Shown here piece after piece: positions 52,900 through 62,016 of a DNA stretch of 64,000 nt. The stretch comes from CAKSHP01 sp045636325. GTDB taxonomy: Bacteria; Bacillota; Clostridia; UBA1381; UMGS1253. The translations under genes and the position numbers were made by a program. The stretch lies in NCBI GenBank assembly GCA_045636325.1, contig JAZTXH010000008.1:1-64000 (forward strand), given 5' to 3'. The notes under the pieces are model-generated. The model did no database searches and was not told the origin of the DNA. It saw only the letters and a list, made by a program, of their open reading frames with translations. Numbering within the stretch: position 1 is the first letter of the stretch; each line of letters opens with the position of its first letter.

Positions 52900-53589
52900 A
52901 TGAAAAAGTGGTTTGCTATATTACTTATTTTAACGATTGCATTGTGTTTTGCAGCATGTGGCAATACTGCATATGAGAAATATGTAGGTGAATGGGTAAC
53001 TACGGAATGGCGTGAAAACGGAAATTCTGTGAATAACAGAAAAATACCTGAATTTAAACTTGAGCTTAAAGAAGGCGGCAAGGGTGAGATAATGCTCGGA
53101 ATAGAGCGTAAGAATTTAAAGTGGTCGGGCGACGATTCTGTTTTGAATGTTAAAATAGATGGTGATACATATAAAGCAGATGTAAAAGATGGAAAAGCTG
53201 TATTTGAAGATTTTTTGCAAACAGGACTTGAAATTACTTTTGCACCAAAAAGTAATGTGGAATCTAATTTTGAACAGTATATGTCTGATGCTGACAAGAA
53301 AATGACAGGCACATGGATATCTTATAGGGTGGAAGATGTTTTGGGTGACGATTTATCTGAAACGGTTAGAAGTGATGGACTTGTTGTTGCTTTTAAAAAA
53401 GATTATACTGCAGATGTGAAAATAGAAGATGTCTTAAGAAAAAATGAGAAGTGGTCTATGCTTGATGAAAGTTGGGGAAGCCTTGATGAGACTGATTGTG
53501 ATTTATCATGGGAAATTATAAATGATGAACTTAAAGCAACTTATTATAACGGAAAAGAATTTTATATTTTCTTTTGCAAAAAAATTTAA
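52900..53589 (+). CDS. Putative lipoprotein of unknown function
   Basis: A 229-residue protein with a lipoprotein signal peptide: Lys-rich start, hydrophobic ILLILTIALC and lipobox FAAC, giving a lipid-modified Cys at about 20. The mature part contains two related beta-rich units (YVGEWVTTEWREN near 29 and MTGTWISYRVEDV near 137) with alternating charge, perhaps a duplicated lipocalin-like or DUF domain. I do not recognise a function. It follows rnhA by 31 bases and ends at a terminator. Confidence 0.72.
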   Translation: MKKWFAILLILTIALCFAACGNTAYEKYVGEWVTTEWRENGNSVNNRKIPEFKLELKEGGKGEIMLGIERKNLKWSGDDSVLNVKIDGDTYKADVKDGKAVFEDFLQTGLEITFAPKSNVESNFEQYMSDADKKMTGTWISYRVEDVLGDDLSETVRSDGLVVAFKKDYTADVKIEDVLRKNEKWSMLDESWGSLDETDCDLSWEIINDELKATYYNGKEFYIFFCKKI

Positions 53590-53599
53590 AATAAAAATT

Positions 53600-53646
53600 A
53601 AAAAGTGCGGTATGGTTGATGCTTTTCGAACATACCGCACTTTTGC
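53600..53646. terminator. Bidirectional terminator between the lipoprotein and OFA genes
   Basis: AAAAGTGCGGTATG and CATACCGCACTTTT are exact complements around a 16-base loop, flanked by A and T tracts. Confidence 0.88.
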
Positions 53647-53658
53647 TTTAAATCAATA

Positions 53659-54939
53659 TTACTCGTATTTTACTTTAGCCGGTTTAACCAAAAATACACT
53701 CAAGATAATAGAGATGGCATAAAGCACAGCTGTTACATATAAAACTGTCTGGTATCCTTCGGGATTAAGAGCGCTTGTTGTGTCCCCAAAGTTATTTACA
53801 ATCCAGCTCGCAAGCTGATTGCCGCTAAGACCTGCAAATGCCCATGCTGAAAGGGTAATTCCATGAATTGCGCTTATATTACTCATTCCGTAATGGTCGG
53901 AAAGAAGTGTAGGAACATTTGAAAAACCGCCGCCGTATCCTGCATTAACCATCATAATAAGAATAAGCACAAGTACTGTAAGTAATATATTGTCTGAGCC
54001 GTTTGCAATGCCGCCTGTTAAAATAACAACAAGTGTAAGCGCAAGTGAGATTATGAAAATTAGCTTATAAATAGTGTTTCTGTCTTTCATTTTATCAGCC
54101 CATGCAGAAAAACCCAATCTGCCCCCTGCATTGAAAATTGCGGACACTGTTGAAATAATTCCTATAAAAGCACCAAGACCAAGACATTTTACAATGGCCT
54201 TTTCCTGGGAAATAAGAGCAAGGCCGCATGTAATATTTATGTAAAACATAAGCCATATGCCAATATAATTTGAAATAGGCCTTGTTTTTAATACAGATAT
54301 TATACTTTTTGATTGCTCCTTGCTTTGAGGCTCATACCAGTCATCAGGCTTTTTTAAAAGTAAGTGACCTGCAAACATCATTATAAAGTAAACTGTAGCA
54401 AGAATAAAAAACATTTTATACAGTCCGCCTTCGCCAAGACCATTAAGCATCCACTGCATAATAGGACTTGCAATTGCTTTTGCCGCACCAAAGCCTGCCA
54501 CTGCAAGACCGGTTGCAAGACCTTTTTTATCGCTGAACCACAACATAAGAGTTTTAACAGGTGAAAGGTATCCTGTTCCAAGGCCGATACCCATAATCAA
54601 ACCATAGCATACATATATTCCGATAAGAGAAACAAGGCTTCCCTGATGCATACCGCCGTAATATATAAAACCGCCTGTTCCTGCCATGCCAAGAGAAAAG
54701 CAAACTGCTGCGATAAGAGAAGATTTATGTATATCCTTTTCAACAACATTTCCTAAAAACGCAGCGGACATGCCTAAAAAGAATATTGCAAAGCTGAATG
54801 CCCATTCAGCAGCTCCTTTGGAAAAACCAATATAATCTGCAATTTCCTGACTGAAAATAGACCAGCAATATACAGTTCCTATACTGCAGTGCAAAAGAAG
54901 CGCGGGAACAGCGGCTCTTAACCATTTATTGTTCTTCAT
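53659..54939 (-). CDS. OFA-type major facilitator transporter
   Basis: A 426-residue MFS carrier with about 12 spans, of the oxalate/formate antiporter (OFA) branch. Family features include the N-terminal LLHCSIGTVYCWSIFSQEI, GIGLGTGYLSPVKTLMLWF, KKGLATGLAVAGFGAAKA and NAGYGGGFSNVP. OFA members carry small carboxylates or other anions; the substrate here is not known. I take the ATG at MKNNKWLR, with AAAGGA 12 bases upstream; a longer reading from 54999 adds an unlikely leader. It is monocistronic. Confidence 0.85.
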   Translation of the reverse strand: MKNNKWLRAAVPALLLHCSIGTVYCWSIFSQEIADYIGFSKGAAEWAFSFAIFFLGMSAAFLGNVVEKDIHKSSLIAAVCFSLGMAGTGGFIYYGGMHQGSLVSLIGIYVCYGLIMGIGLGTGYLSPVKTLMLWFSDKKGLATGLAVAGFGAAKAIASPIMQWMLNGLGEGGLYKMFFILATVYFIMMFAGHLLLKKPDDWYEPQSKEQSKSIISVLKTRPISNYIGIWLMFYINITCGLALISQEKAIVKCLGLGAFIGIISTVSAIFNAGGRLGFSAWADKMKDRNTIYKLIFIISLALTLVVILTGGIANGSDNILLTVLVLILIMMVNAGYGGGFSNVPTLLSDHYGMSNISAIHGITLSAWAFAGLSGNQLASWIVNNFGDTTSALNPEGYQTVLYVTAVLYAISIILSVFLVKPAKVKYE

Positions 54940-54989
54940 AATTATTTTATTCCTTTCGTTTTCATGTTTTGTTAATAAGACCAAAATAT

Positions 54990-55018
54990 ATGTTAGCACA
55001 AATATAAATTAAAATCAA
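54990..55018 (-). promoter_or_regulatory. Promoter for the OFA transporter
   Basis: On the minus strand TTGATT and TAACAT are spaced by 17 bases, about 50 bases before the chosen ATG. Confidence 0.5.
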
Positions 55019-55102
55019 GCAAAATAATAAAAATATTATAAGAATGGGTAAAATAAACAATACAGTCATGAAAACGGCATAAAAAATACATAAATTATGG
55101 TA

Positions 55103-55131
55103 TTGAAAACTTATTTAATATGTAGTATAAT
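55103..55131 (+). promoter_or_regulatory. Promoter for the Na/Pi cotransporter gene
   Basis: TTGAAA and TATAAT with a 17-base spacer, about 53 bases before the ATG. No Pho-box pattern is evident. Confidence 0.72.
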
Positions 55132-55184
55132 ACATCCAGATGTAATAAAGGGAAGTTTTTCCACATTAATGCAGGAGGGATTTT

Positions 55185-56942
55185 ATGGACATCTTTACAA
55201 TTTTGAGCTTGATTGGCGGTCTTTCATTGTTTTTATATGGTATGGATCTTATGGGAGACAGCTTAAAAAAGCTTGCCGGCGGTAAACTTGAATCAATTTT
55301 GGCAAGGCTTACTGCAACAAAATGGAAAGGGTTTTTATTAGGTTTGGTTGTTACGGCGGTTATACAGTCGTCTTCTGCAACCACTGTTATGCTTGTTAGC
55401 TTTGTTAATTCAGGAATTATGAAGTTAGGTCAGACCATAAGTATAATTATGGGTGCCAATATCGGTACAACTGTAACTTCGTGGCTTTTGAGTACGGCAG
55501 ATATTAAAGGAACGGCGATTATAGCAAAGCTTTTTAAACCCGAATCCTTTACTCCAATTCTGGCAGCAATTGGTCTTTTGATGACTATGACTGCAAAAAA
55601 TGACAGAAAGCGAAATACAGCAAGTATTTTAATCGGTTTTGCACTTTTGATGTTTGGTATGGATATGATGAGTTCTTCTGTTGAAGGCTTAAGGGATAAT
55701 CCAACTTTTATAAATCTTTTGACAATGTTTTCAAATCCTGTTATGGGTATACTGGTGGGAACATTGTTTACTGCGATTATTCAGTCGTCTTCAGCTTCAG
55801 TAGGTGTATTGCAGGCGCTTGCACTTTCGTGTGCAATTCCGTATTCAACGGCAATTCCCGTTATTTTGGGTCAGAATATAGGAACAACCATAACTCCGAT
55901 AATTTCATCAGTAAGTGGCAACACAGATTCAAAAAGAGTTGCATTTACTTGCCTTTCTATAAAAATGATTGGTGTTATTGTTGTTGCAGGTGTATTTTAT
56001 CTTCTTAATCAGTTCATAGGCTTTGGTTTTATGGAAAAGCCAGTGGGAGCAATGGATATTGCTGTTGTTCATACTCTTTTTAACATTATTTCTACAGTTA
56101 TCCTTATTCCTTTCTGCTCGTTGTTTGAAAAGCTTGCCATAAACGCTATTAAAGGCAAGAAAGAGGAAAAAGAAGTAGACGTATTTGCAGTTCTTGATGA
56201 CAGATTTCTTGAAATGCCGTCATTTGCAGTTGAAAAGTGCCGTGAGCTTGTTTGCGATATGGCAGAAATTTCAGATAAATCTTTTAAAATGGCAACAAAA
56301 CTTTTAGATGAATTTTCGGAAGAAGAATTTGCAAAAGTTCAAAAGCTTGAAGGTCTTGTGGATAAATATGAAGATAAAATCAGCACATATCTTGTAAAAA
56401 TAGCAGGAAATAATATGTCTTCATCGGATAGTAAGGTTGTTACTGAGCTTTTGCATTGTGTAGGAGATATCGAAAGAATCTCTGATCATTCCCTTAATAT
56501 TGCAGAAGTTGCTAAAGAAATGTATGACAAGCAGATTGCATTTTCTGATAAGGCAACTGCAGATATTAAGATTATAACAAATGCGGCTATTGAAATCATG
56601 GATATTGCAAAAACTGCACTTATTGGTGACAATGTTGAAATTGCAAAATTGGTAGAACCCCTAGAGCAGGTTATAGACAGGCTTAACAGAAAAATTAAGA
56701 GCGGTCATATCACAAGACTTCGTCAGGGCGACTGCACAATGGAGTTAGGCTTTATTTTAGCAGACCTTTTAACAAATTACGAAAGAGTGTCTGACCATTG
56801 CTCTAATATTGCGGTTTGCATTATAGAAATTTCGCGTGACTCTTTTGAAGCTCATGAATATTTGCATCAGCTTAAGGAAAGCGATCAGACAGAGTTTAAG
56901 AGAATGTATGAAGATTATAAACTTAAGTATTATATGGAATAA
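55185..56942 (+). CDS. Na/Pi cotransporter family protein with PhoU-like domain
   Basis: A 585-residue transporter. Two inverted-repeat Na_Pi_cotrans units (about 1-130 and 160-310) carry the paired motifs VIQSSSATTVML and IIQSSSASVGVL, with GANIGTT and GQNIGTT. A cytoplasmic PhoU-like helical domain (about 345-560) follows, with two EXXXXD-type repeats (HCVGDIERISDHSLNIAE and LTNYERVSDHCSNIA). Phosphate uptake or export coupled to sodium is the family role. GGAGGG precedes the ATG. Confidence 0.9.
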   Translation: MDIFTILSLIGGLSLFLYGMDLMGDSLKKLAGGKLESILARLTATKWKGFLLGLVVTAVIQSSSATTVMLVSFVNSGIMKLGQTISIIMGANIGTTVTSWLLSTADIKGTAIIAKLFKPESFTPILAAIGLLMTMTAKNDRKRNTASILIGFALLMFGMDMMSSSVEGLRDNPTFINLLTMFSNPVMGILVGTLFTAIIQSSSASVGVLQALALSCAIPYSTAIPVILGQNIGTTITPIISSVSGNTDSKRVAFTCLSIKMIGVIVVAGVFYLLNQFIGFGFMEKPVGAMDIAVVHTLFNIISTVILIPFCSLFEKLAINAIKGKKEEKEVDVFAVLDDRFLEMPSFAVEKCRELVCDMAEISDKSFKMATKLLDEFSEEEFAKVQKLEGLVDKYEDKISTYLVKIAGNNMSSSDSKVVTELLHCVGDIERISDHSLNIAEVAKEMYDKQIAFSDKATADIKIITNAAIEIMDIAKTALIGDNVEIAKLVEPLEQVIDRLNRKIKSGHITRLRQGDCTMELGFILADLLTNYERVSDHCSNIAVCIIEISRDSFEAHEYLHQLKESDQTEFKRMYEDYKLKYYME

Positions 56943-57007
56943 GTATAAAAAAGTTGTCAAAGAATGATGATATTAATAAAAAAAGGTAAAAAAATATAAA
57001 AGGTTAC

Positions 57008-57036
57008 TTGACAAAATTCCGTAAGTATGATATTGT
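57008..57036 (+). promoter_or_regulatory. Promoter of the lysine-riboswitch transcript
   Basis: TTGACA and TATTGT with a 17-base spacer, just upstream of the aptamer. Confidence 0.7.
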
Positions 57037-57042
57037 TGTCTT

Positions 57043-57220
57043 AAAGAGAGGTAGAGGTGTGGTAAACATCAGTAGCATATACGCGTAGTGCGGGAGTCAC
57101 TGTATATGTAAAAGGGTTTGTTACCGAAGTTTTTGTTTCGTTTCCCGACGGGGCAGGCTGGGATGCTGCAGAATATGCAGTGTACTGTCACATAAAAATG
57201 TGGAGCGCTATCGTTAAAAA
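57043..57220 (+). promoter_or_regulatory. Lysine riboswitch (L box)
   Basis: The leader has the conserved L-box pieces in order: AGAGAGGTAGAGGTG at the 5' side, AGTAGCATA, GGGAGTCACTG, AAAGGGTTTGTTACCGAAGT, GGCAGGCTGGGATG, and at the 3' side TGTCACATAAAAATGTGGAGCGCTATCG. A terminator hairpin follows before the NhaC-family gene. By family behaviour, lysine binding lowers expression. Boundaries are approximate. Confidence 0.9.
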
Positions 57221-57246
57221 ATTACGGATTGTGTTTTGTGTATTGT

Positions 57247-57288
57247 GTGGTTGTATGCGCATTTTGCGGTATGCAACCACTTTTTTTA
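57247..57288 (+). terminator. Riboswitch-controlled terminator before the NhaC-family gene
   Basis: GTGGTTG pairs with CAACCAC, extended by TATGC-type pairs with wobbles, followed by seven T. It lies between the aptamer and the ribosome binding site. Confidence 0.82.
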
Positions 57289-57314
57289 TTAATATTTTTA
57301 AGGGGGATTTTTAA

Positions 57315-58952
57315 ATGAGAAACTTTAAAAAAGTTTTGGCATTGCTTGCGGCGATGGTGCTTGTTTTTTCAATTGTAGGCATGGTTGTTTCGGCTGCAGA
57401 CGCTGGGACTGTGTGTGATGCTTGCGGGGAAGTTTTGGCTGATGGTCATACACATAGTAAAATGTTTGGTACATGGTGGGCTATAATTCCGCCGATATTC
57501 GCTATTGTGCTTGCGCTTATAACAAAAGAGGTTTACAGCTCTTTGTTTTTGGGAATTGTGCTTGGTGGTCTTTTTGCGGCAGATTTTAGCCCGATTAAAG
57601 CAATGGATGCGCTTTTGAATGATGGTTTTATCGGTGCGGTGTCGGGAACAGCAGGTATCTTTATTTTCCTTGTTGCACTTGGTATTTTGGTTGCTCTTAT
57701 TAATAGAGCGGGCGGTAGTGCTGCCTTCGGTAAATGGGCGGAAAAGAATATTAAAAGCCGTGTTGGTGCTGTGCTTGCTACATTTGTTTTAGGCGTTTTA
57801 ATCTTTATTGATGACTATTTTAACTGTTTAACAGTTGGTGCAGTTATGAGACCTGTTACAGATAAGCATAAGATATCAAGAGCAAAGCTTTCTTATTTAA
57901 TCGATGCAACAGCAGCACCTGTTTGTATGATTGCTCCCATTTCTTCATGGGCAGCAGCCGTTTCGAGTTATGCTCCCGAAGGTCAAGGACTTGCATTGTT
58001 TATCAAAGCGATTCCGTATAACTTCTATTCACTTTTGACTTTGGTATTCATTATAACAATTACACTTATGAAATTCGACTATGGTTCAATGCGTATTCAT
58101 GAGTTTAATGCACAGACAAAGGGCGACCTTTTCACATCAGGTGACAGAGTAAACGAAGAAAATGAAATAGTTTCTTCAAAAGGAAAGGTAATTGACCTTA
58201 TTCTTCCCGTTGTTGTATTGATTGCAGTTTGTGTATTTGCTCTTGTATATGTTGGTGGTATTTTTGATGGTTCAAACTTTATTGATGCATTTGCAAACAC
58301 TGATGCAACAGTTGGTCTTCCATGGGGCGGCATAATTGCGGTAGTATTCACAATTATCTATATGCTTTTAAGAAGAGTTGTATCCTTTAAAGAAGCTATG
58401 GAGTGTGTTCCTAAGGGCTTTATAGCAATGGTGCCTGCTATTTTGATTCTTACAATGGCAACAACACTAAAGAACATGACCGGTCTTCTGGGTGCAGATG
58501 TATTTGTGAGTGATATTATGGATAATGCAGCGCAGGGACTTGCTAACTTCTTACCTGCTATTATCTTTATTGTTGCATGTATTCTTTCGTTCTCAACAGG
58601 TACGTCATGGGGAACATTTGGTATTTTAATTCCAATTGTTGTTGCGGTATTCCCTGAAGGAAGCGAGCTTTTAATTATTGGTATGTCGGCTTGTCTTGCA
58701 GGTGCTGTATGCGGTGACCATTGTTCACCAATTTCAGATACAACAATTATGTCTTCTGCAGGCGGTCAGTGTAATCACATTAACCACGTTTCAACTCAGC
58801 TTCCGTATGCTTTAACAGTTGCGGCAATCAGCATTGCGGGTTATATTATTGCAGCATTTGTTCAAAACTGGATGATTGTTCTGCCGTTGATGATAGTAGT
58901 TACAATAGCGGTGCTTTTTGTAATAAAATCACTGACACAGAAAAACGCATAA
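57315..58952 (+). CDS. NhaC-family transporter, probably for lysine, with an exported Cys/His leader
   Basis: A 545-residue carrier of the NhaC Na+/H+ antiporter family with about 11-12 spans. Visible features include SLFLGIVLGGLFAAD, FIDDYFNCLTVG, ISSWAAAVSSY, FSTGTSWGTFGILIPI and AGAVCGDHCSPISDTT. The lysine riboswitch suggests uptake of lysine, as proposed for the LysW branch. Unusually, the protein begins with a signal-peptide-like segment (about 1-27) and then CDACGEVLADGHTH, a Cys-x2-Cys...His-x-His cluster that could bind metal outside the membrane. GGGGGA precedes the ATG. It is monocistronic. Confidence 0.87.
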   Translation: MRNFKKVLALLAAMVLVFSIVGMVVSAADAGTVCDACGEVLADGHTHSKMFGTWWAIIPPIFAIVLALITKEVYSSLFLGIVLGGLFAADFSPIKAMDALLNDGFIGAVSGTAGIFIFLVALGILVALINRAGGSAAFGKWAEKNIKSRVGAVLATFVLGVLIFIDDYFNCLTVGAVMRPVTDKHKISRAKLSYLIDATAAPVCMIAPISSWAAAVSSYAPEGQGLALFIKAIPYNFYSLLTLVFIITITLMKFDYGSMRIHEFNAQTKGDLFTSGDRVNEENEIVSSKGKVIDLILPVVVLIAVCVFALVYVGGIFDGSNFIDAFANTDATVGLPWGGIIAVVFTIIYMLLRRVVSFKEAMECVPKGFIAMVPAILILTMATTLKNMTGLLGADVFVSDIMDNAAQGLANFLPAIIFIVACILSFSTGTSWGTFGILIPIVVAVFPEGSELLIIGMSACLAGAVCGDHCSPISDTTIMSSAGGQCNHINHVSTQLPYALTVAAISIAGYIIAAFVQNWMIVLPLMIVVTIAVLFVIKSLTQKNA

Positions 58953-58960
58953 TTCAATTA

Positions 58961-58993
58961 AAAAAACGGGAAATTTTAGTTTCCCGTTTTTTG
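58961..58993 (+). terminator. Terminator after the NhaC-family gene
   Basis: AACGGGAAA pairs with TTTCCCGTT around a six-base loop; A and T tracts flank the stem. Confidence 0.88.
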
Positions 58994-59031
58994 TTTATAG
59001 TCTTTAATGTTTTTTGTTTATAGTCTTTAAT
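58987..59031. repeat. Tandem 23-bp duplication
   Basis: TTTTTTGTTTATAGTCTTTA followed by AT occurs twice, 23 bases apart, with one G between the copies. The first copy includes the T tract of the preceding terminator; the second ends four bases before the pyrC -35. Confidence 0.9.
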
Positions 59032-59034
59032 TGC

Positions 59035-59063
59035 TTGACACAGATGAATATTTGTGGTATAAT
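59035..59063 (+). promoter_or_regulatory. Consensus promoter of the pyr operon
   Basis: Exact TTGACA and TATAAT with a 17-base spacer. The remaining leader is only about 40 bases, too short for a PyrR attenuator. Confidence 0.9.
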
Positions 59064-59106
59064 TATTTAGGTAAAAGTGAGGTTTTTGGAAAGGTAGGAT
59101 TTTATA

Positions 59107-60378
59107 ATGAAATGCGTTCTTAAAAATGCAAGTGTGTATTACAAAAATAAGTTTCGTAAACTGAACGTTTTTATTGAAAATGGTATAATTAATGATATTA
59201 CCGAAGATGCACCCAAAGCAGACAGCGGTGTTGTTTTTGATTTTCAAAATAAGTATATTTTTCCCGGTTTTACGGATGCACATGTGCATTTAAGAGAACC
59301 GGGATTTTCATATAAAGAAACTGTTTTAACGGGAAGTCGCGCTTGTGCAAGAGGCGGATATACAACAGTCTTTACAATGCCAAACCTTTCGCCGGTACCT
59401 GACAACGCAGAAAATTTACAAAAACAGCTTGATATTATAAAACGGGATTCTGTTATTAATGTTATTCCTTTTGGCGCAATAACTGTTGGTGAAAAGGGAG
59501 AGACACTTTCTGATATGGAAGCAATGGCAGATAACGTAATAGGCTTTTCTGATGACGGTAAGGGTGTTCAAAATGAGCCTATAATGGAAGAGGCAATGGT
59601 TAAAGCAAAGGAGCTTGAAAAAATTATTTCTGCCCATTGTGAAGAAAATTCCCTTTTAAACGGGGGATATATTCATAAAGGTGAGTATGCGCTTCTTAAT
59701 GGACATGATGGGATTTGTTCTGAAAGTGAGTATTTACCTGTCAAAAGAGATATTGAGCTTGCAAAAAAGACGGGTTGTAAGTATCATGTGTGTCATATTT
59801 CAACAAAGGAAAGTGTTCAGTTAATAAGAGAAGCAAAAAAAGCAGGTGTGGATATAACATGTGAAACTGCACCTCATTATCTTGTGTTTTGCGATATGGA
59901 TTTAAAAGACGAGGGGAGATTTAAAATGAATCCTCCAATCCGCTCAGAAGAGGACAGGCAGGCTTTGATTGAAGGTATAAAAGACGGCACAATAGATATG
60001 ATTGCAACTGACCATGCACCTCATAGTGCAGAAGAAAAGGCTAAAGGTTTAAAGGGCAGTATGATGGGAGTTGTCGGAATTGAAACCGCATTTGCTGCCG
60101 CTTATACCCATCTTGTAAAAAAAGGCGTTATTACTTTGGAAAAGTTAATCGAGCTTCTAAATAAAAATGCAAAAATGCGTTTTGGTGTGGGGGCAAGCAT
60201 TAATAAAGGTGAAAAGGCAAACTTATGCGTTTTTGACCTTGATTATAAGTATACGGTTGACCCGACAGAATTTCTGTCTATGGGTAAAAGCACACCTTTT
60301 GAAGGAACTGAAGTTTTCGGAAGATGTCTTTTAACTATAGCTGATGGAAAAGTTGTATGGCAGGAAAAGGAGGATTAA
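59107..60378 (+). CDS. pyrC: Dihydroorotase
   Basis: A 423-residue amidohydrolase that closes carbamoyl-aspartate to dihydroorotate. The metal motif DAHVHLREPGF is near 57-67, HCEEN and HVCHIS carry further metal histidines, and TDHAPHS the catalytic Asp. The length fits the type I-like Gram-positive form. GAAAGGT precedes the ATG. It is the first gene of the pyrC-K-D-F-E-B operon. Confidence 0.96.
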   Translation: MKCVLKNASVYYKNKFRKLNVFIENGIINDITEDAPKADSGVVFDFQNKYIFPGFTDAHVHLREPGFSYKETVLTGSRACARGGYTTVFTMPNLSPVPDNAENLQKQLDIIKRDSVINVIPFGAITVGEKGETLSDMEAMADNVIGFSDDGKGVQNEPIMEEAMVKAKELEKIISAHCEENSLLNGGYIHKGEYALLNGHDGICSESEYLPVKRDIELAKKTGCKYHVCHISTKESVQLIREAKKAGVDITCETAPHYLVFCDMDLKDEGRFKMNPPIRSEEDRQALIEGIKDGTIDMIATDHAPHSAEEKAKGLKGSMMGVVGIETAFAAAYTHLVKKGVITLEKLIELLNKNAKMRFGVGASINKGEKANLCVFDLDYKYTVDPTEFLSMGKSTPFEGTEVFGRCLLTIADGKVVWQEKED

Positions 60379-60379
60379 G

Positions 60380-61111
60380 ATGTATCAGGGAATATATACG
60401 ATTGATGAAAATATTAAAATTGCACCAGATGTATATAAAATGACGCTTTTGGGGGACACATCTTCTGTTAAAAATCCCGGTCAGTTTATTAATATAAAAA
60501 TCGATGGTTTGTTTTTAAGAAGACCGATTTCAATTTCAGAGTGGGAAGAAGGAAAGCTTGAAATAATTTATAAAGTTGTTGGTAAAGGCACAGAAAAGAT
60601 GTCTTATATGTCAAAAGGGGACAAGCTCGATATTCTTTGCGGGCTTGGTAACGGCTTTGATACTGAAAAATCAGATGGTGCTTGTGTTGTTATTGGCGGC
60701 GGAGTTGGTGTTCCACCTATGTACGGCCTTGCAAAAAGACTTATTGAAAAAGGTAAGAAAGTATATGCTGTTTTAGGTTTTAATAAGGCAGAAGAGATTT
60801 TTTATAAAGAAGAATTTGAAAAAATCGGGGCAGAAACTTTTGTTACAACTGTTGACGGAAGCTATGGTATAAAAGGTTTTGTAACAGATGTGCTTAAGGA
60901 AATCAATTATACATATTTTTATACTTGCGGTCCTGAGCCTATGCTTAAAGCGGTTTATAATAGTAGCGATGTTTCGGGTCAGTTAAGCTTTGAGGAAAGA
61001 ATGGGATGTGGCTTTGGTGCGTGCATGGGATGCTCATGCAAAACAAAGTATGGAAACAAGCGTATTTGCAAAGACGGACCCGTGCTTGAAAAGGAGGAGA
61101 TTATATGGTAG
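60380..61111 (+). CDS. pyrK: Dihydroorotate dehydrogenase electron-transfer subunit
   Basis: A 243-residue FAD and 2Fe-2S protein that passes electrons from PyrD to NAD+. The FAD-binding part has FLRRPISISEW, the NAD part VIGGGVGVPPMYGLAKR, and the C-terminal cluster cysteines are in MGCGFGACMGCSC...CKDGPV. GGAGGATTAAG precedes the ATG, which lies one base after the pyrC stop; an upstream ATG in another reading is ignored. It overlaps pyrD by seven bases. Confidence 0.95.
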   Translation: MYQGIYTIDENIKIAPDVYKMTLLGDTSSVKNPGQFINIKIDGLFLRRPISISEWEEGKLEIIYKVVGKGTEKMSYMSKGDKLDILCGLGNGFDTEKSDGACVVIGGGVGVPPMYGLAKRLIEKGKKVYAVLGFNKAEEIFYKEEFEKIGAETFVTTVDGSYGIKGFVTDVLKEINYTYFYTCGPEPMLKAVYNSSDVSGQLSFEERMGCGFGACMGCSCKTKYGNKRICKDGPVLEKEEIIW

Positions 61112-62016
61112 ATACAAAAGTGACCTTAAGCGGGTTAGAACTTGACAATCCAATAATCCCTGCCAGCGGAACTTTTGGGTTTGGTTATGAATTTGCACAA
61201 GTTTATGATATAAATATATTAGGCACATTTTCTTTTAAAGGCACAACAAAGGATGCGAGATTCGGGAATCCTCTTCCAAGAATTGCAGAATGTAAAAACG
61301 GTATGATTAATTCTGTAGGTCTTCAAAATCCCGGTGTTGAAAAAGTTATTTCTGAAGAAATACCGAAACTGAAAAAATGCTTTAATAAAAAGGTTATTGC
61401 CAATATAAGCGGATTTTCTATTGATGAATATGTGTATTGCTGTGAAAAAATAGACCAAGAAGAGCAGGTCGGTATCATAGAGGTGAATATAAGCTGTCCT
61501 AATGTGCATAACGGAGGCATGAGTTTTGGAACAGACCCTGGAAATGCCGCTGAGGTTACAAAAGCGGTTAAAAAGGTTACGAGTAAACCTGTATATATTA
61601 AACTTACACCTAATGTTACCGATATTGTCAGTGTCGCAAAGGCTTGTGAAGATGCAGGTGCAGATGGTCTTAGCCTTATAAACACTCTTTTGGGAATGAG
61701 AATTGACTTAAAGAAGAAAAAGCCTGTTGTAGCAAATAAAATGGGCGGATTTTCCGGGGATGCAATTTTCCCGGTAGCCGTAAGAATGGTGTATCAGGTG
61801 TTTGATGCAGTAAAAATTCCAATCATTGGTATGGGCGGTGTTTCAACGGCTGAAGATGTTATTGAAATGATGCTTGCAGGTGCAAGTGCAGTGCAGGTGG
61901 GAGCGGCAAATCTTGTTAACCCTTATGCCTGCAAAGAAATTATAGAAGCTTTGCCTGAAACAATGGCAAAATACAATATAACAAGTTTAAAAGATATTAT
62001 AGGAGGTGCTCATTAA
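61105..62016 (+). CDS. pyrD: Dihydroorotate dehydrogenase catalytic subunit (class 1B)
   Basis: A 303-residue FMN enzyme. Family motifs: NPIIPASGTFGFG near 15-27, NSVGLQNPGV, the catalytic-Cys loop VNISCPNVHNGG, KLTPNVTDI, NTLLGMRID and GMGGVSTAEDVIEM. Together with PyrK it forms the NAD-linked heterotetramer. Start coupled to pyrK, stop overlapping pyrF by one base. Confidence 0.96.
   Translation: MVDTKVTLSGLELDNPIIPASGTFGFGYEFAQVYDINILGTFSFKGTTKDARFGNPLPRIAECKNGMINSVGLQNPGVEKVISEEIPKLKKCFNKKVIANISGFSIDEYVYCCEKIDQEEQVGIIEVNISCPNVHNGGMSFGTDPGNAAEVTKAVKKVTSKPVYIKLTPNVTDIVSVAKACEDAGADGLSLINTLLGMRIDLKKKKPVVANKMGGFSGDAIFPVAVRMVYQVFDAVKIPIIGMGGVSTAEDVIEMMLAGASAVQVGAANLVNPYACKEIIEALPETMAKYNITSLKDIIGGAH

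Noticed and set aside
57008..57314. A small protein gene in the leader of the NhaC-family gene
   Set aside because: The conserved blocks are those of a lysine riboswitch, followed by a terminator.
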